Assembly: GCA_023807065.1 (NCBI GenBank)
Contig: JAJJLU010000345.1
Coordinates: 1-64,000 of the forward strand
Length of the DNA: 64,000 nt
Direction of reading: 5' to 3'
Source of the DNA: Isotricha intestinalis
Lineage: Eukaryota > Ciliophora > Litostomatea > Vestibuliferida > Isotrichidae
Numbering within the stretch: position 1 is the stretch's first letter; each line of letters starts with the position of its first letter. Made by a program: the position numbers and the translations under genes. The notes beneath the pieces are model-generated. The model did not search any database, was not told where the DNA came from, and was given only the letters and a program-made list of their open reading frames with translations. Shown piece by piece: positions 56,101 through 64,000 of the stretch.

Positions 56101-56822
56101 CTTTTATACCATATTATCGTTCAACTGGAATTATAGACTATATTTTTTCATTAATGAAGGAAGAAAATTTTTATTCAAATTTAAATTTAATAAAAATATT
56201 AATTAAATTAATAGAATCAAATAACACTAATTTTGATGATATAATTCAATTAGAATTAATTGATAAAGTAAATTATATGATATCAAAAGATCCAATGGAA
56301 GATATAACAATATATACAGAATTTGTAATAGAAATGTTTTTCGATTTATTATTTAAAATAAATGAAGAAAAAAAAAAGAAAGCACAAGACAGAGAAGATT
56401 ATATAAAAAATTTTGCACCCAAAATTGGAGCAGTTGCTTTAAATTTTAAATTATGTATTAAATTATTAGGTTGTTTTAATACAAATATACAAGAAAAAGT
56501 GTGTATATGTATAATATTTCTTTTACAATTTTTCCCTACAGGAATTGCTGAAAGTGTAAAAGTTAATGTTGCTTTTGATGCAGAAGATATACCCAATTTA
56601 CTTAAAGGATTAGATATGAATTGTAAAAAAATTCATAAGAAAATGATTAATATTTTCAAATGGATTATTGAATATCAAAGTAATTTTAAAGATATTTTAA
56701 TTAATTATGTTAGTTTCCTTCAAAGTTATATTGAAGTAATTAGAGATTCTTCTGATAATAAAGAAGTTATTGAAATTGCTTCAAAATTTTTAGATACAGA
56801 ATTAATAAAAATAAAGGGTTAA
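53163..56822 (+). CDS. ULK4-like pseudokinase with ARM/HEAT repeats
   Basis: 1,219 aa. Residues 1-270 are kinase-shaped (YIAVKAYVKKY with the ATP lysine, SDLWALGCIMYEMAVGQVPF, ISWGKIEKYPFWD), but the catalytic loop is HCNLKPSN instead of HRDxKxxN and the metal motif is DFKKT instead of DFG. Catalysis is therefore unlikely. After a disordered acidic linker (275-440), residues 450-1,219 are alpha-helical repeats of ARM/HEAT type. Kinase plus repeats with a lost HRD aspartate is the build of ULK4 and its plant relative RUNKEL. ULK4 in animals supports ciliogenesis and microtubule organisation with STK36. The ATG is the first codon of the kinase N-lobe, as in the family. Confidence 0.82.
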   Translation: MSHYRPLNFRLKERIYENNDKSIVIFKTRKRQTITYIAVKAYVKKYNQDNYNREYEILKDISHPSIIKVLGYAEDKYNFYMEMELCASGNLSTLIRKNKSYLYLEKVIKMVSTQLLLGLKKLHENGIIHCNLKPSNILLDEFGNVKICDFKKTLKVKEMTIDEIKKTKLSMTPSYTAPEIFTENGIYSFKSDLWALGCIMYEMAVGQVPFIDESVNKLVYKIVNDEVDFTRKQLQNYSEEFIEVIKQLLEKNPDNRISWGKIEKYPFWDIDQSNNNNTSLNSSLNDTKEYSLITSLNSAIEKTTNINKINITAKEDEDYSSNKNINTDADNTDQEYNFEKKTSVLNQIKEDEGTNYSIKFNNINTNPLSGMSMIVSKVIDRRDKRATIDLVQDIAQSMAKNNDLPPIQDIMFHNSDRSVKQIIGNDIIEPVVKASFDSEKLEFSPVFKIDKIKTLLLKDKINEYQTYLSNIYQLLDNYNLNNQQDELLNLLNYFQTIILNKHIANSIIESPFIQLLINFLDINNDNIRIRVCNIIGYLIRYATNIEIPLDKYNLTEKLISFISNDYNINLKRKAISCLGEYLFFVAIQIEVEENQSEWNISKEALSILLFSLNHSDEKVKFYALKTIENISCKTKVSKTFFASNDDYINKIIDIYNENCENPEIHTSALSACSHLIRHQNSLLKNFVDKIDSLNIILEKETQKNQQFIINCLLFGIVYNKKNVEFLKFDDFIPECINLLESANSIIKSKIILLFALIFNDNEVIVKYGEKVFELMLKLRKEKQQFYYYVKIFEYYLINYCNNITKYFESISDDKKNSKEVISLLDAFNIIAPYQKVSYALFKTDFLNSLINIINNNISNPDDDLITKTFDLIKAFSENPFSVEKNSNFIIKNIFVRILGLTLKLNDNYKRFPLNICANILTVILDDDKLYSSTIIDEGKTNQINNLIINILPTIYDLLKNSDTVQDSLSFLSLIIERNSAFIPYYRSTGIIDYIFSLMKEENFYSNLNLIKILIKLIESNNTNFDDIIQLELIDKVNYMISKDPMEDITIYTEFVIEMFFDLLFKINEEKKKKAQDREDYIKNFAPKIGAVALNFKLCIKLLGCFNTNIQEKVCICIIFLLQFFPTGIAESVKVNVAFDAEDIPNLLKGLDMNCKKIHKKMINIFKWIIEYQSNFKDILINYVSFLQSYIEVIRDSSDNKEVIEIASKFLDTELIKIKG

Positions 56823-56943
56823 TATTATATATAAATAAAATATTTAAAAATTTTTTTAAATTTATAATTTAAATTCAATATCAAAATCACACAAAATAAA
56901 TATATTTTCATAAGTATAAAACAAGAAAAAATAAAAAATAAAA

Positions 56944-59172
56944 ATGTCAAATCAGATAAAACAATATATAAATAATTTTAGTATAAGAACAAAAAGCAGT
57001 GAAAGAGTAAGAAATCCAAAATCAAATTCTCCAAATTCAAGACCATTATCAAAGCAAATTCAAAAAAATCAACAACAACATCAAAATTTAATTTATAATC
57101 AAAATTTTTTAGTTCATCAACCAAATCATCAAAAAGGTCAAATTCAAATAGAAGGAGAGTTAAATTTTTATAATAAAAATTCAAAACAAAATGCACAAAA
57201 ACAAGGAAAAAATGTTGGTCATAATGCATTTGAATTAATGTCAAATGGAACTTCAAATTTTAAAATAACTAGAACAGGAAATTTTCATCCTCAAAAAAAA
57301 AAACCTTTAAATAATAGAGTTCCAAGAAAATCTCCTATTCCAGTCCCTAAAAATTATAAACCTAATTTATTTAATTTTCAAAGGTTTAGATATATAAATG
57401 GAAAATATAATAATCAAAATAATTCTGGTCATAATCATGCAAAAAGTGTTAATGTTAATAATGCTAATAAATTATTTTCGAGTAATAATAATTTAATGAA
57501 TAAAACTTATAATTCTTTTAGGCAAAAAAATATTAATAATAATAGAAGTTTAAGTCCTATTACAAGAACAAAAGATAATACTCCCAAATTAACTCCTAAT
57601 TTTCTTAAACCTAAATTTATTAGTAAAAGTCCTAATCCAGCAGGAAATGTTTTTAATAAATTTAAAAATTTCCATTTAGGAAATTCATCAAGTGGAAATT
57701 CAATAATAAATAAAAAAATAATATCAAATAATATTAATAATAATTTAATAAAGAAAACAATTCATAATAATAATATTAAAAGAGTAAATAATGTTAATAT
57801 TCATCCAAATAAACAAATGATAATTTCAGGAGATTTATCTCAAGATTCAACAAACAATAGTAAAATTAATATTTCAAAAAGCGGAAATATAAGTTTAAAC
57901 AATAATAACAAAAATATTAAACCAAAGCAAAATAAAACTTCAAATAAACATAATGAAAATCCAAATAATAGTAATTCAAATATAAATAATTCAAATAATA
58001 ATAATGTAATATCAAATAATACAATAAATAATAATAATACAATAGGTCAAAGTGAGAAAGAGTCATTAACAATCAGTCAACAACTTCAAAAATCAGCAAA
58101 AGAAGTAATAACAGATAGAAGTTCAGAAAATATAATAAATAAACAAGAAAAAGAAAAAAAAGATTCAAAGCATCCTCAAAGAAGTAATTCTCAACCTCAA
58201 ACAGAGATATTAAAACAGTCATCAATAATATCAAATGAAATATATGAAAAAGAGAAAAATCAAAAAATAGAAAAAACAAAAAAAATAATAAAAAAGATAA
58301 AAAATATTTATACATTCACTCACGTTGGTTTCGATGGTGAACAAGATAAAGAAAACAACCAAGACTCTTATTTTGTATATCCAAATTTCACAGGAAACAA
58401 AGATTATTATTTTTTATCAGTGTGTGATGGTCATGGAGTAGAAGGACATTATGTATCAGGATTTATAAAAGAGATTCTCCCAGTGAATTTAAATCAGAAT
58501 CTTCATAAGAAAAACATATTAACAGACACAGAAATAATTCATGAAATAATAACAGAAACATTCCTCTTAGCAAATGATCAATTAGTTGAAAATGAAAACA
58601 TAAACTCAACATTTTCAGGATCAACATGTGTATCAGTAATATATACTCCAGAGAGATTAATATGTCCTAACATAGGAGATTCTCGAGCAGTATTAGGAAG
58701 ATATGATAAAGAAAAGAAAAAATACAAAGCAATAGAATTAACACGTGATCATAAACCAACTGAAGAAGATGAAGCAAAGAGAATAATAGAAAATGATGGA
58801 AGAATTCAACCTTTCATTGATGAAGGAGAATTTATTGGTCCACAAAGAGTTTGGGTTAAAGAAGATGATGTACCTGGTTTAGCTATGACGAGAAGCTTTG
58901 GTGATCGTGTCGCTGCTACTGTGGGAGTCATTAGTGAACCTGAGATTAAGGAGTATGATTTTCAGGATGGAGATAAATTCATGCTTGTTGCTAGTGATGG
59001 AGTTTGGGAATTCATTTCTAGTGAAGAATGTATGGGAATTGTTGGAGAGTTCTATGAAAGAGATGATATGAAAGGATGCTGTGAATTCTTGTATGAAGAA
59101 AGTAAGAAAAGATGGCTTGTTGAAGAAGAAGTTATTGATGATATTACTATGATTTTAGTCTTTTTTGAATAA
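56944..59172 (+). CDS. PP2C-type protein phosphatase with a long Asn-rich N-terminus
   Basis: 742 aa. Residues about 465-742 are a complete PPM/PP2C domain: GFDGEQDKENNQDSYF, VCDGHGVEGH (metal Asp), STFSGSTCVSVIY, PNIGDSRAVLGRY, LTRDHKPTEEDE, GLAMTRSFGDRVAA, LVASDGVWEF and VIDDITMILV (a DN-to-DD change at the last motif that still offers a ligand). Residues 1-450 are Asn/Ser/Lys-rich with no domain. Third-codon positions in the catalytic half contain noticeably more G and C than the N-terminal half, suggesting selection for expression on the folded part. A Mg2+/Mn2+-dependent Ser/Thr phosphatase is well supported; the substrate is unknown. Confidence 0.94.
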   Translation: MSNQIKQYINNFSIRTKSSERVRNPKSNSPNSRPLSKQIQKNQQQHQNLIYNQNFLVHQPNHQKGQIQIEGELNFYNKNSKQNAQKQGKNVGHNAFELMSNGTSNFKITRTGNFHPQKKKPLNNRVPRKSPIPVPKNYKPNLFNFQRFRYINGKYNNQNNSGHNHAKSVNVNNANKLFSSNNNLMNKTYNSFRQKNINNNRSLSPITRTKDNTPKLTPNFLKPKFISKSPNPAGNVFNKFKNFHLGNSSSGNSIINKKIISNNINNNLIKKTIHNNNIKRVNNVNIHPNKQMIISGDLSQDSTNNSKINISKSGNISLNNNNKNIKPKQNKTSNKHNENPNNSNSNINNSNNNNVISNNTINNNNTIGQSEKESLTISQQLQKSAKEVITDRSSENIINKQEKEKKDSKHPQRSNSQPQTEILKQSSIISNEIYEKEKNQKIEKTKKIIKKIKNIYTFTHVGFDGEQDKENNQDSYFVYPNFTGNKDYYFLSVCDGHGVEGHYVSGFIKEILPVNLNQNLHKKNILTDTEIIHEIITETFLLANDQLVENENINSTFSGSTCVSVIYTPERLICPNIGDSRAVLGRYDKEKKKYKAIELTRDHKPTEEDEAKRIIENDGRIQPFIDEGEFIGPQRVWVKEDDVPGLAMTRSFGDRVAATVGVISEPEIKEYDFQDGDKFMLVASDGVWEFISSEECMGIVGEFYERDDMKGCCEFLYEESKKRWLVEEEVIDDITMILVFFE

Positions 59173-59411
59173 TAATATTTTTAACATGATTTTTTTGGGG
59201 ATTTTTTTTTGCGTTTTTTTTCTATCTCTAGGAATTTTTTGGTTTTTTAGAAATTAGGGGAATTTTTTAATTTTTCAGGATAATGTGGAATTAAAAATTA
59301 AAGTTTTTTTTTTAATTTAATATAACCTGTACTTTTCTTTTATATTTGTAAGATATAATAAGGTTTAAAAAATTAAATCAAATTTGATCATAAAAAAGAT
59401 TAAAAATAAAA

Positions 59412-61031
59412 ATGGAAACTGATAACAGTGATATGATAGAAAATGCTGAAAATAGAGAATCCCCAGATAAAGATATTGTGGAAAACAAAGGAAAATCAGA
59501 AAAAGTGGAAAATATAGAAGAAGAAGAAAAAGTGGAAAATATAGAAGAAGAAGAAAAAGAAGTAAATATAGAAGAAAAAGAAAAAGAATATATTTCTCAA
59601 ATTGAAGAATTACGGAGTCAATTAAAAATAGAAAAAGAAACAAACGAAAAAATAAGAAGAAAACCAGAAGAAGAAGATGAAATATATAAATTACAAAAAA
59701 CTTTAAAAGAAAAGAAATTAAAATATAATAAATTAAAAAAAACAAATGAAAAACAAAAAGAAGCAATAGAACAATTAACAAGAGAATTAGAAAAATCTTT
59801 TAAAAAAGAAACAAAAAAAAATTCAGATTCATCAAATGATAAAGAAAAGCCTAAAGATATTATTTTAGAAATAAAAGACAAAGATATAGATAAAGCAATG
59901 GAAGAATTAAATATATTAAAAAAAGAAAATCAAGCAATGAAAGAAGATTTAGAAAAAAGTGGTGATTATAACCAAAAAATTGAATTAGAAGATAATTCAA
60001 AAGAAAAAAAAGAAACAATAAAAAAATTAAATATTGAACTTAAATTATTGGATGAAAATTTAAAAGATCATAAAATTTGTGAAAAAGAAAAAGAAGATTT
60101 TAAAACAGCAAAAAATCAATTAAAAGATGATATTAAAAATGCAAAAGATAAAAATAAAGAATTAAATGAAATATTAAAAAAAAATGAAAAAAAATTACAA
60201 ATTTTAATGTTTGGAGAAAAGAATAAGAATGAAGATAATGATAAAAATAATAATGTATCTGAGGAAAAAAAAGAAGAATTAAATGAAGAATATAAAGAAG
60301 AAGAAGAAAAAGAAGTAGATATTATAAAAAAAAAAAATATAAAAGTAAAAAAGAAAAAGAAAAAAAATAATCAAAATTCTTTAGAAGATAATAATGAATT
60401 AAAAAAAGAAAAAAAAAAAGTTAGAGAAAAATATATTCCTTTAAAAACATCAATAAACAATTCAATTATTACAAAAGAGTTTAAAAAAAAATTAGAAGAA
60501 TTAATGTATTCAAAAGAGAGTGCAGATGAATTAATAGAAAAAATAAAAAAATTAGAATTAGAAAGAATAGAATTAGAAAAAAATAATAGTAAAGAAATTC
60601 AAAATTTAAATAACCAAATAGATGATTTAGAAAATAAATGTAATTCAATAAAAACAGAGAAAAAGAAATTGGAAACAGAAAATAAAATATTATATTATAA
60701 TATAAAAGAATTAAAAAATAAGCAAAAAAAATATCAAAAGAAAATAAATGATCATCAAAATCAATTAGATTTCTTAGAAAATAAATCAAAAGAAAAACAA
60801 CAAGAAATTCAAATTTTAACGGAACAAAGAAATGAATTAAAAAAAATAAATGAAATGGGAATTGATGAAAATGATGATTCAGAAATAAAAAAACTTATTG
60901 AAAAAATTATTGCAGAAAAAGAAAAATATAAAAATAAAAAACAAAATTCAAACGATAATGAAAATTCCAAAGAAAATAATCAAAAATGTGTAACACAAAA
61001 AGAAAGTGAAATAGTTAATCAAAAGGAATAA
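59412..61031 (+). CDS. Long coiled-coil protein
   Basis: 539 aa, nearly all charged coiled coil, broken by acidic patches (about 285-310) and a lysine cluster (about 310-345). The N-terminus contains a nearly exact internal repeat (VENIEEEEK twice, then VNIEEKEKE). There is no motor, kinase or membrane segment. The segment IPLKTSINNSIITKEFKKKLEEL is the only non-coil part that looks ordered. It is likely structural or cytoskeletal. No family is assigned; coiled coils of this composition match many unrelated proteins. Confidence 0.7.
   Translation: METDNSDMIENAENRESPDKDIVENKGKSEKVENIEEEEKVENIEEEEKEVNIEEKEKEYISQIEELRSQLKIEKETNEKIRRKPEEEDEIYKLQKTLKEKKLKYNKLKKTNEKQKEAIEQLTRELEKSFKKETKKNSDSSNDKEKPKDIILEIKDKDIDKAMEELNILKKENQAMKEDLEKSGDYNQKIELEDNSKEKKETIKKLNIELKLLDENLKDHKICEKEKEDFKTAKNQLKDDIKNAKDKNKELNEILKKNEKKLQILMFGEKNKNEDNDKNNNVSEEKKEELNEEYKEEEEKEVDIIKKKNIKVKKKKKKNNQNSLEDNNELKKEKKKVREKYIPLKTSINNSIITKEFKKKLEELMYSKESADELIEKIKKLELERIELEKNNSKEIQNLNNQIDDLENKCNSIKTEKKKLETENKILYYNIKELKNKQKKYQKKINDHQNQLDFLENKSKEKQQEIQILTEQRNELKKINEMGIDENDDSEIKKLIEKIIAEKEKYKNKKQNSNDNENSKENNQKCVTQKESEIVNQKE
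59502..59555 (+). repeat. 27-bp direct tandem repeat, two copies
   Basis: The units start at 59502 and 59529 (AAAGTGGAAAATATAGAAG...), identical over 27 bases, coding KVENIEEEE twice. A third, diverged copy follows. Identity at silent sites suggests a recent duplication. Confidence 0.8.
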
Positions 61032-61295
61032 GAATAGAATTAATGAAAATATTGACGATGAAAAAATCTAGAAAAAATTTTTTATTTATAAATTACATTC
61101 AATTTAAAGTAAAAATTGTATAAGTTTTTTATTATATTAATTACTAATTAATATTTCATTATTTTTTCTTCTTTTTATTTATCCTTTTTTCTTAATTTTT
61201 TATTTATTTTTTCTTTTTAAATCAAAAAACATATTTTTTTATAAACAAATTAAAAATTATATATAATTAAAAAATTTTCATATATTATTAATTAT

Positions 61296-61757
61296 TTAAT
61301 CATCATCACTTAAATCATCATCTTTTTGTTTGAATTCTTTTGGAAATTTAAATTTTAAAAGAGGAAAAATCTCATTAAAAATATCTGGTTCAATAAAATG
61401 TAATTCACTTACATTTTCGATATTTTGAACAAATAATTTTTTAACATTTATTAATTCTTCTTTATTCAAAACATTCTCTTTATTAAATTTCTCAATTTGA
61501 CTTTGAATATATTGAACTGCAATTTTTCTTTCTATTTTATTAAAAATATTTCCAGGAATTAATATATTTAATTCATTGTCTTTAAAATCAGTATGTTCCA
61601 TTAAATACTGAACTAATTTTTTATTATTTTCTACTTTTTCATTATTCTCTTTTATCTTATTTAATAAATTATTGATTTTAAGTGAATTTTCTTCAATCAT
61701 TGAAATACTCTTCATAATTTTATCAGTATCTATATTATCATATTCTTCATTGCTCAT
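61296..61757 (-). CDS. Small acidic helical protein, unknown
   Basis: 153 aa. The N-terminal ~50 residues form a coiled coil (DTDKIMKSISMIEENSLKINNLLNKIKEN); the middle holds VQYLMEHTDFKDNELNILIPGN and the end is acidic (KQKDDDLSDDD). There is no signal peptide or membrane span. I do not recognise the family; a subunit of a larger complex would fit the size and build. It lies 99 bp downstream of RanBP1 on the same strand. Confidence 0.6.
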   Translation of the reverse strand: MSNEEYDNIDTDKIMKSISMIEENSLKINNLLNKIKENNEKVENNKKLVQYLMEHTDFKDNELNILIPGNIFNKIERKIAVQYIQSQIEKFNKENVLNKEELINVKKLFVQNIENVSELHFIEPDIFNEIFPLLKFKFPKEFKQKDDDLSDDD

Positions 61758-61856
61758 AATAAATAAATTTTAAGTAAAAAAATTTAAAAAAAAATAAAAA
61801 ACAAATTTTTAAAATTTAGAAAATACATATAATAAAATAAATAACTAAAAAAAAGT

Positions 61857-62414
61857 TTATTTCTTTTCTTCATTTTTTTCATTTTCCTTGTCATCATCCT
61901 TAACTACAGGAGCATAAACTAATTCACTATCTTTTCCCTCTTTGACTAATTTATTAAACAATTTAGCAGCATCCCAATTTTCTTTAAAAATTTTAGCTTT
62001 TTCAGCATTTCCAATTTTAACAACGAATTTTTCCATTAATGGTTCATCTTCACTACAATCATAAGCAATGAAATTAAACATTTTATCACTTCCTTGATGA
62101 TTTTTAAGAACACATAAAGGATCATTAGCTATCATAAAGTTTGCAACAGTTTTTAAAGTTTTATCTTGTCTTAAAACGAATCTTATTTTTTTTTGGGTTT
62201 TATGTCTTAAAAATTTCAAGTCTCCTGTTCCTCTTTCTTTCCATTCTCCATCTCTCCATCTAAATAATCTTATTCTTCCCTTATATATACATTCTTCATC
62301 TTCTTCTCCTGATGATACTTTCTCCTTTGGTAATGTACATTCTACTTCTGATGTTATTTTCACCTCCTCTTCTGGGTTAAAGTAATCTTCATTTGCTCCT
62401 TCTTTATCTGACAT
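61857..62414 (-). CDS. Ran-binding protein 1 (RanBP1)
   Basis: 185 aa. The Ran-binding domain (about 25-160) shows the family hallmarks: CIYKGRIRLFRWRDGEWKERG, TGDLKFLRHK, RFVLRQDKTLKTVANFMI and KFVVKIGNAEKAKIFKENW. RanBP1 binds Ran-GTP released from nuclear export complexes and, with RanGAP, promotes GTP hydrolysis at the cytoplasmic face of nuclear pores. The tail is acidic/lysine-rich. Silent-site G/C content is higher than in the flanking genes, which suggests good expression. The ATG at 62414 is unambiguous. Confidence 0.95.
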   Translation of the reverse strand: MSDKEGANEDYFNPEEEVKITSEVECTLPKEKVSSGEEDEECIYKGRIRLFRWRDGEWKERGTGDLKFLRHKTQKKIRFVLRQDKTLKTVANFMIANDPLCVLKNHQGSDKMFNFIAYDCSEDEPLMEKFVVKIGNAEKAKIFKENWDAAKLFNKLVKEGKDSELVYAPVVKDDDKENEKNEEKK

Positions 62415-62621
62415 AATTTTTATTTATTTTGATTTTTTTTTTTTTAAATTTTTGCAGATTTATATAGAAAGATAATTAATTATTTTTTTTTAATTTTTTA
62501 ATTTTTTGTTATGCTTTCTTTTTAAATTATATTTTTTTTTGGAAGAATTATGTTATTTTTTATTTTTTAAGTTAATTGATTTTTGGGAAAATGATAATAG
62601 AATTATATAATATTGAAATAA
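62415..62621. other. Intergenic, nothing seen
   Basis: T-rich leader of RanBP1 followed by plain A/T sequence; no ORF or repeat. The putative small gene described next starts at its right edge. Confidence 0.5.
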
Positions 62622-63118
62622 TTAAAAAATCATAACTTATTTTATAATTCTAAATATTCAAAAAATAAAAATGTCTTAAAATATAAAGATGTAAATATTT
62701 CATCAAATATAAAAGTGAGAACTCCTAATTTTTCAAATAAAATATTTAATAAAAAATCTTTTATAAGAGACAAAAGAGATTTTTGTAGAGTCAAATCAAA
62801 ATTTTTTGAAAGAATTTGTAGTTATAAACATAATGATGATATTTATTGTAATTTGAAACCTAATGATAGTTTGGAATTATAATAATGAAAAAAAAGAATT
62901 TGAAAATATTTATTGGATCTCCAATTAGATATCATAGTAGATTTATTTGTTATAAAGATGAAAACAATTTTGTTTATTGTGTTAGTGATGCTATTGTTTA
63001 TTATTTTGAAAAAGCTTATTGTTTAATGAAAATAATAATATTATTAATATTATTGGGATTGACAATTATTTTTTCAAATAATTTTGTTATTTTTTTAAAC
63101 GTTTTTCACAATCAATGA
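62622..63118 (+). CDS. Putative small single-pass membrane protein in two abutting frames
   Basis: An 86-codon open stretch without ATG (62622-62882) contains FSNKIFNKKSFIRDKRDFC, then RVKSKFFERICSYKHNDD, and ends NLKPNDSLEL. Three bases after its stop, in another frame, an ATG ORF (62885-63118, 77 aa) continues with similar texture: KIFIGSPIRYHSRFICYKD, YCVSDAIVYYFEKAYC, then a membrane span IIILLILLGLTIIFS. The second frame is open from 62870, so a single-base shift would fuse the two into about 160 aa. I read it as one small membrane-protein gene carrying a shift or an unseen intron, or a decaying gene. Only 62885-63118 is an intact ATG frame. Confidence 0.4.
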
Positions 63119-63204
63119 TATTTAAAATGGATAAAGAAAAATAAAATTAAATATTTAATTTATATATATTTCAAATTAAAAATATATATTTTTTTTAAAA
63201 TAAA

Positions 63205-64000
63205 TTATTTAAAATCAAGTTCCACATCATTAGGTTCAATTTGTTTATTTTTTTCTTCTTTAATGTTTTTGAATAATTGAGTGATTTTTTTATTCATAGA
63301 AACAGGATAAATATAATTAACTTCAACCATTGAATCTTTAAATAATTTTTCATCAATATTATCAATACTTCTTTTTAATTTTCCAATACATTTCAAATCA
63401 TCATTTTGCTCACAAATATCAAATAAATTTTTAAAGTTAATATTATCATCTTCTAAAATAAAAATTCCTAATTTAAATATATTTAATTTAGATATTTCAT
63501 TTTTATTTTCAGAATCTTCTTCTTTAATTAATTCAATCATTTTATCAATGACTTTTTTACATTCATTTAATTCATCATTATAAATTAATATATCTAAATA
63601 TTGTCTAATTCCATCATAAAGAAATTCAATATATTCCTCATTTTTTTTTAAGCAAATAACATGATAATATTTATTTAAATTCTCAAAAGCAATTTTAGAA
63701 CATTTTTCAGCATAAATATATTCTCCTCTTTGCATAAAATCTTTACTAAAATTAAATAAACTTTTAAATCCATAATTATATTCTTTTTGAGTACAAAAAC
63801 AATGAAAAGAATTATTAATATCAATAAAAGCATCATCAGTAACATTTAATTGATTAATTCTTATTTTTGCAATTTTTTCATATTCACATCCTTCTTCATA
63901 ATAAGATTTAGTTTGTTTAAAACAATTTGCTAATTTCATTCTACATATTATTTCTTCTCTCCATTTTTTATTTCCATGATATAATTCTGAAGCTTCTTTA
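63205..64000 (-). CDS. Helical-repeat protein, possibly SNAP-like (5' end outside window)
   Basis: The frame ends at 63205 and runs off the right edge; the visible 264 residues begin KEASELYHGNKKWREEIICRM. Pairs of helices with small residues at TPR-like positions continue throughout (ANCFKQTKSYYEEGCEYEK, FMQRGEYIYAEKCSKIAFENL). It ends in a charged C-terminal helix and acidic tail. The layout is like SNAP-family or other helical-solenoid proteins, but I see no diagnostic motif, and TPR proteins of other kinds are equally possible. It is not a close copy of the alpha-SNAP at the telomere end. The methionine at 63939 is internal, not a start. Confidence 0.5.
   Translation of the reverse strand, partial: KEASELYHGNKKWREEIICRMKLANCFKQTKSYYEEGCEYEKIAKIRINQLNVTDDAFIDINNSFHCFCTQKEYNYGFKSLFNFSKDFMQRGEYIYAEKCSKIAFENLNKYYHVICLKKNEEYIEFLYDGIRQYLDILIYNDELNECKKVIDKMIELIKEEDSENKNEISKLNIFKLGIFILEDDNINFKNLFDICEQNDDLKCIGKLKRSIDNIDEKLFKDSMVEVNYIYPVSMNKKITQLFKNIKEEKNKQIEPNDVELDFK

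Noticed and set aside
59365..59781. 138-aa apparently hydrophobic minus-strand ORF resembling a membrane protein
   Set aside because: Antisense of Glu/Lys-rich coiled-coil codons always looks Phe/Leu-rich; no independent support.
1..64000. CRISPR arrays, operons, ribosome binding sites, insertion sequences
   Set aside because: The genome is eukaryotic; no regularly spaced repeats, transposase genes or terminal inverted repeats were found. Short intergenic distances reflect compaction, not shown operons.
1..64000. tRNA or rRNA genes
   Set aside because: No cloverleaf with A and B boxes or rRNA core sequence was recognised; the few GC-rich patches (188-230, 6400-6450, 6755-6787) do not fit.

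Overview
ORGANISM. This is the left end of a chromosome from an extremely AT-rich eukaryote. Base 1 begins with four copies of the C-strand repeat AATCCCC, i.e. (CCCCAAT)n, oriented as expected for a left telomere. Gene density is very high: about 38 genes in 64 kb, often under 150 bp apart, on both strands. Introns are rare and tiny; I can place three with good support (23, 35 and 51 nt) and a fourth doubtful one of 31 nt. TAA, TAG and TGA all end otherwise complete proteins, so the code looks standard. Gene content is ciliate-like: Ca2+-dependent kinases, radial-spoke and other axonemal proteins, a TmcB-like membrane protein, a two-pore channel and multiple Rabs. Together with the telomere repeat and standard code, this fits a macronuclear chromosome of a litostome, possibly a rumen (trichostome) ciliate. 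The family calls are seen in the sequence; the clade assignment is inference.

LAYOUT. 0-8 kb: telomere, alpha-SNAP, a secreted granulin-domain protein, a two-pore channel (one 23-nt intron), a charged protein of unknown function, a Rab4/14-like GTPase, a free-standing 77-aa ORF matching only the C-terminal end of alpha-tubulin, and a zinc-finger-like protein. 8-27 kb: a giant TmcB-like membrane protein split by a one-base frameshift in an A15 run, then a run of cytoskeletal or axonemal genes (MORN, WD40, a CFAP100-like coiled coil, an ankyrin protein, a SHIPPO/STPGR protein divergent from radial spoke RSP4/6) mixed with ciliate-type low-complexity proteins. 27-36 kb: a CDPK7-like EF-PH-kinase, a single-unit ubiquitin gene, a heavily decayed NLI/FCP1-type phosphatase pseudogene, a divergent actin-related protein, a secreted acid lipase and an unknown protein. 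36-50 kb: a secreted tandem carbonic-anhydrase-like protein lacking zinc ligands, a Cys-rich surface candidate, a Rab1/8-like GTPase, a Mut-7-type exonuclease, a degenerate myosin, an ArfGAP with a prion-like NPF tail and a myristoylated CDPK. 50-64 kb: a GDT1/TMEM165 transporter, an OSBP-related protein, a ULK4-like pseudokinase, a PP2C, coiled-coil proteins, RanBP1 and, at the right edge, part of a helical-repeat (SNAP-like?) gene.

THEMES. Two functional sets dominate. One is membrane traffic and ion or lipid handling (SNAP, two Rabs, ArfGAP, ORP, two-pore channel, GDT1). The other is the cilium and cytoskeleton (RSP4/6, SHIPPO, MORN, ULK4, tubulin tail, myosin, actin-like). Several family members appear to have lost catalysis: both carbonic anhydrase domains, the myosin motor, the actin-like ATPase, the ULK4 kinase and the tubulin fragment. 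The ORF-poor stretches (29.9-32.2, 45.5-46.5 and 52.4-53.2 kb) are not blank: they carry gene-like sequence broken by stops and shifts. The first is clearly a pseudogene; the other two are less certain.
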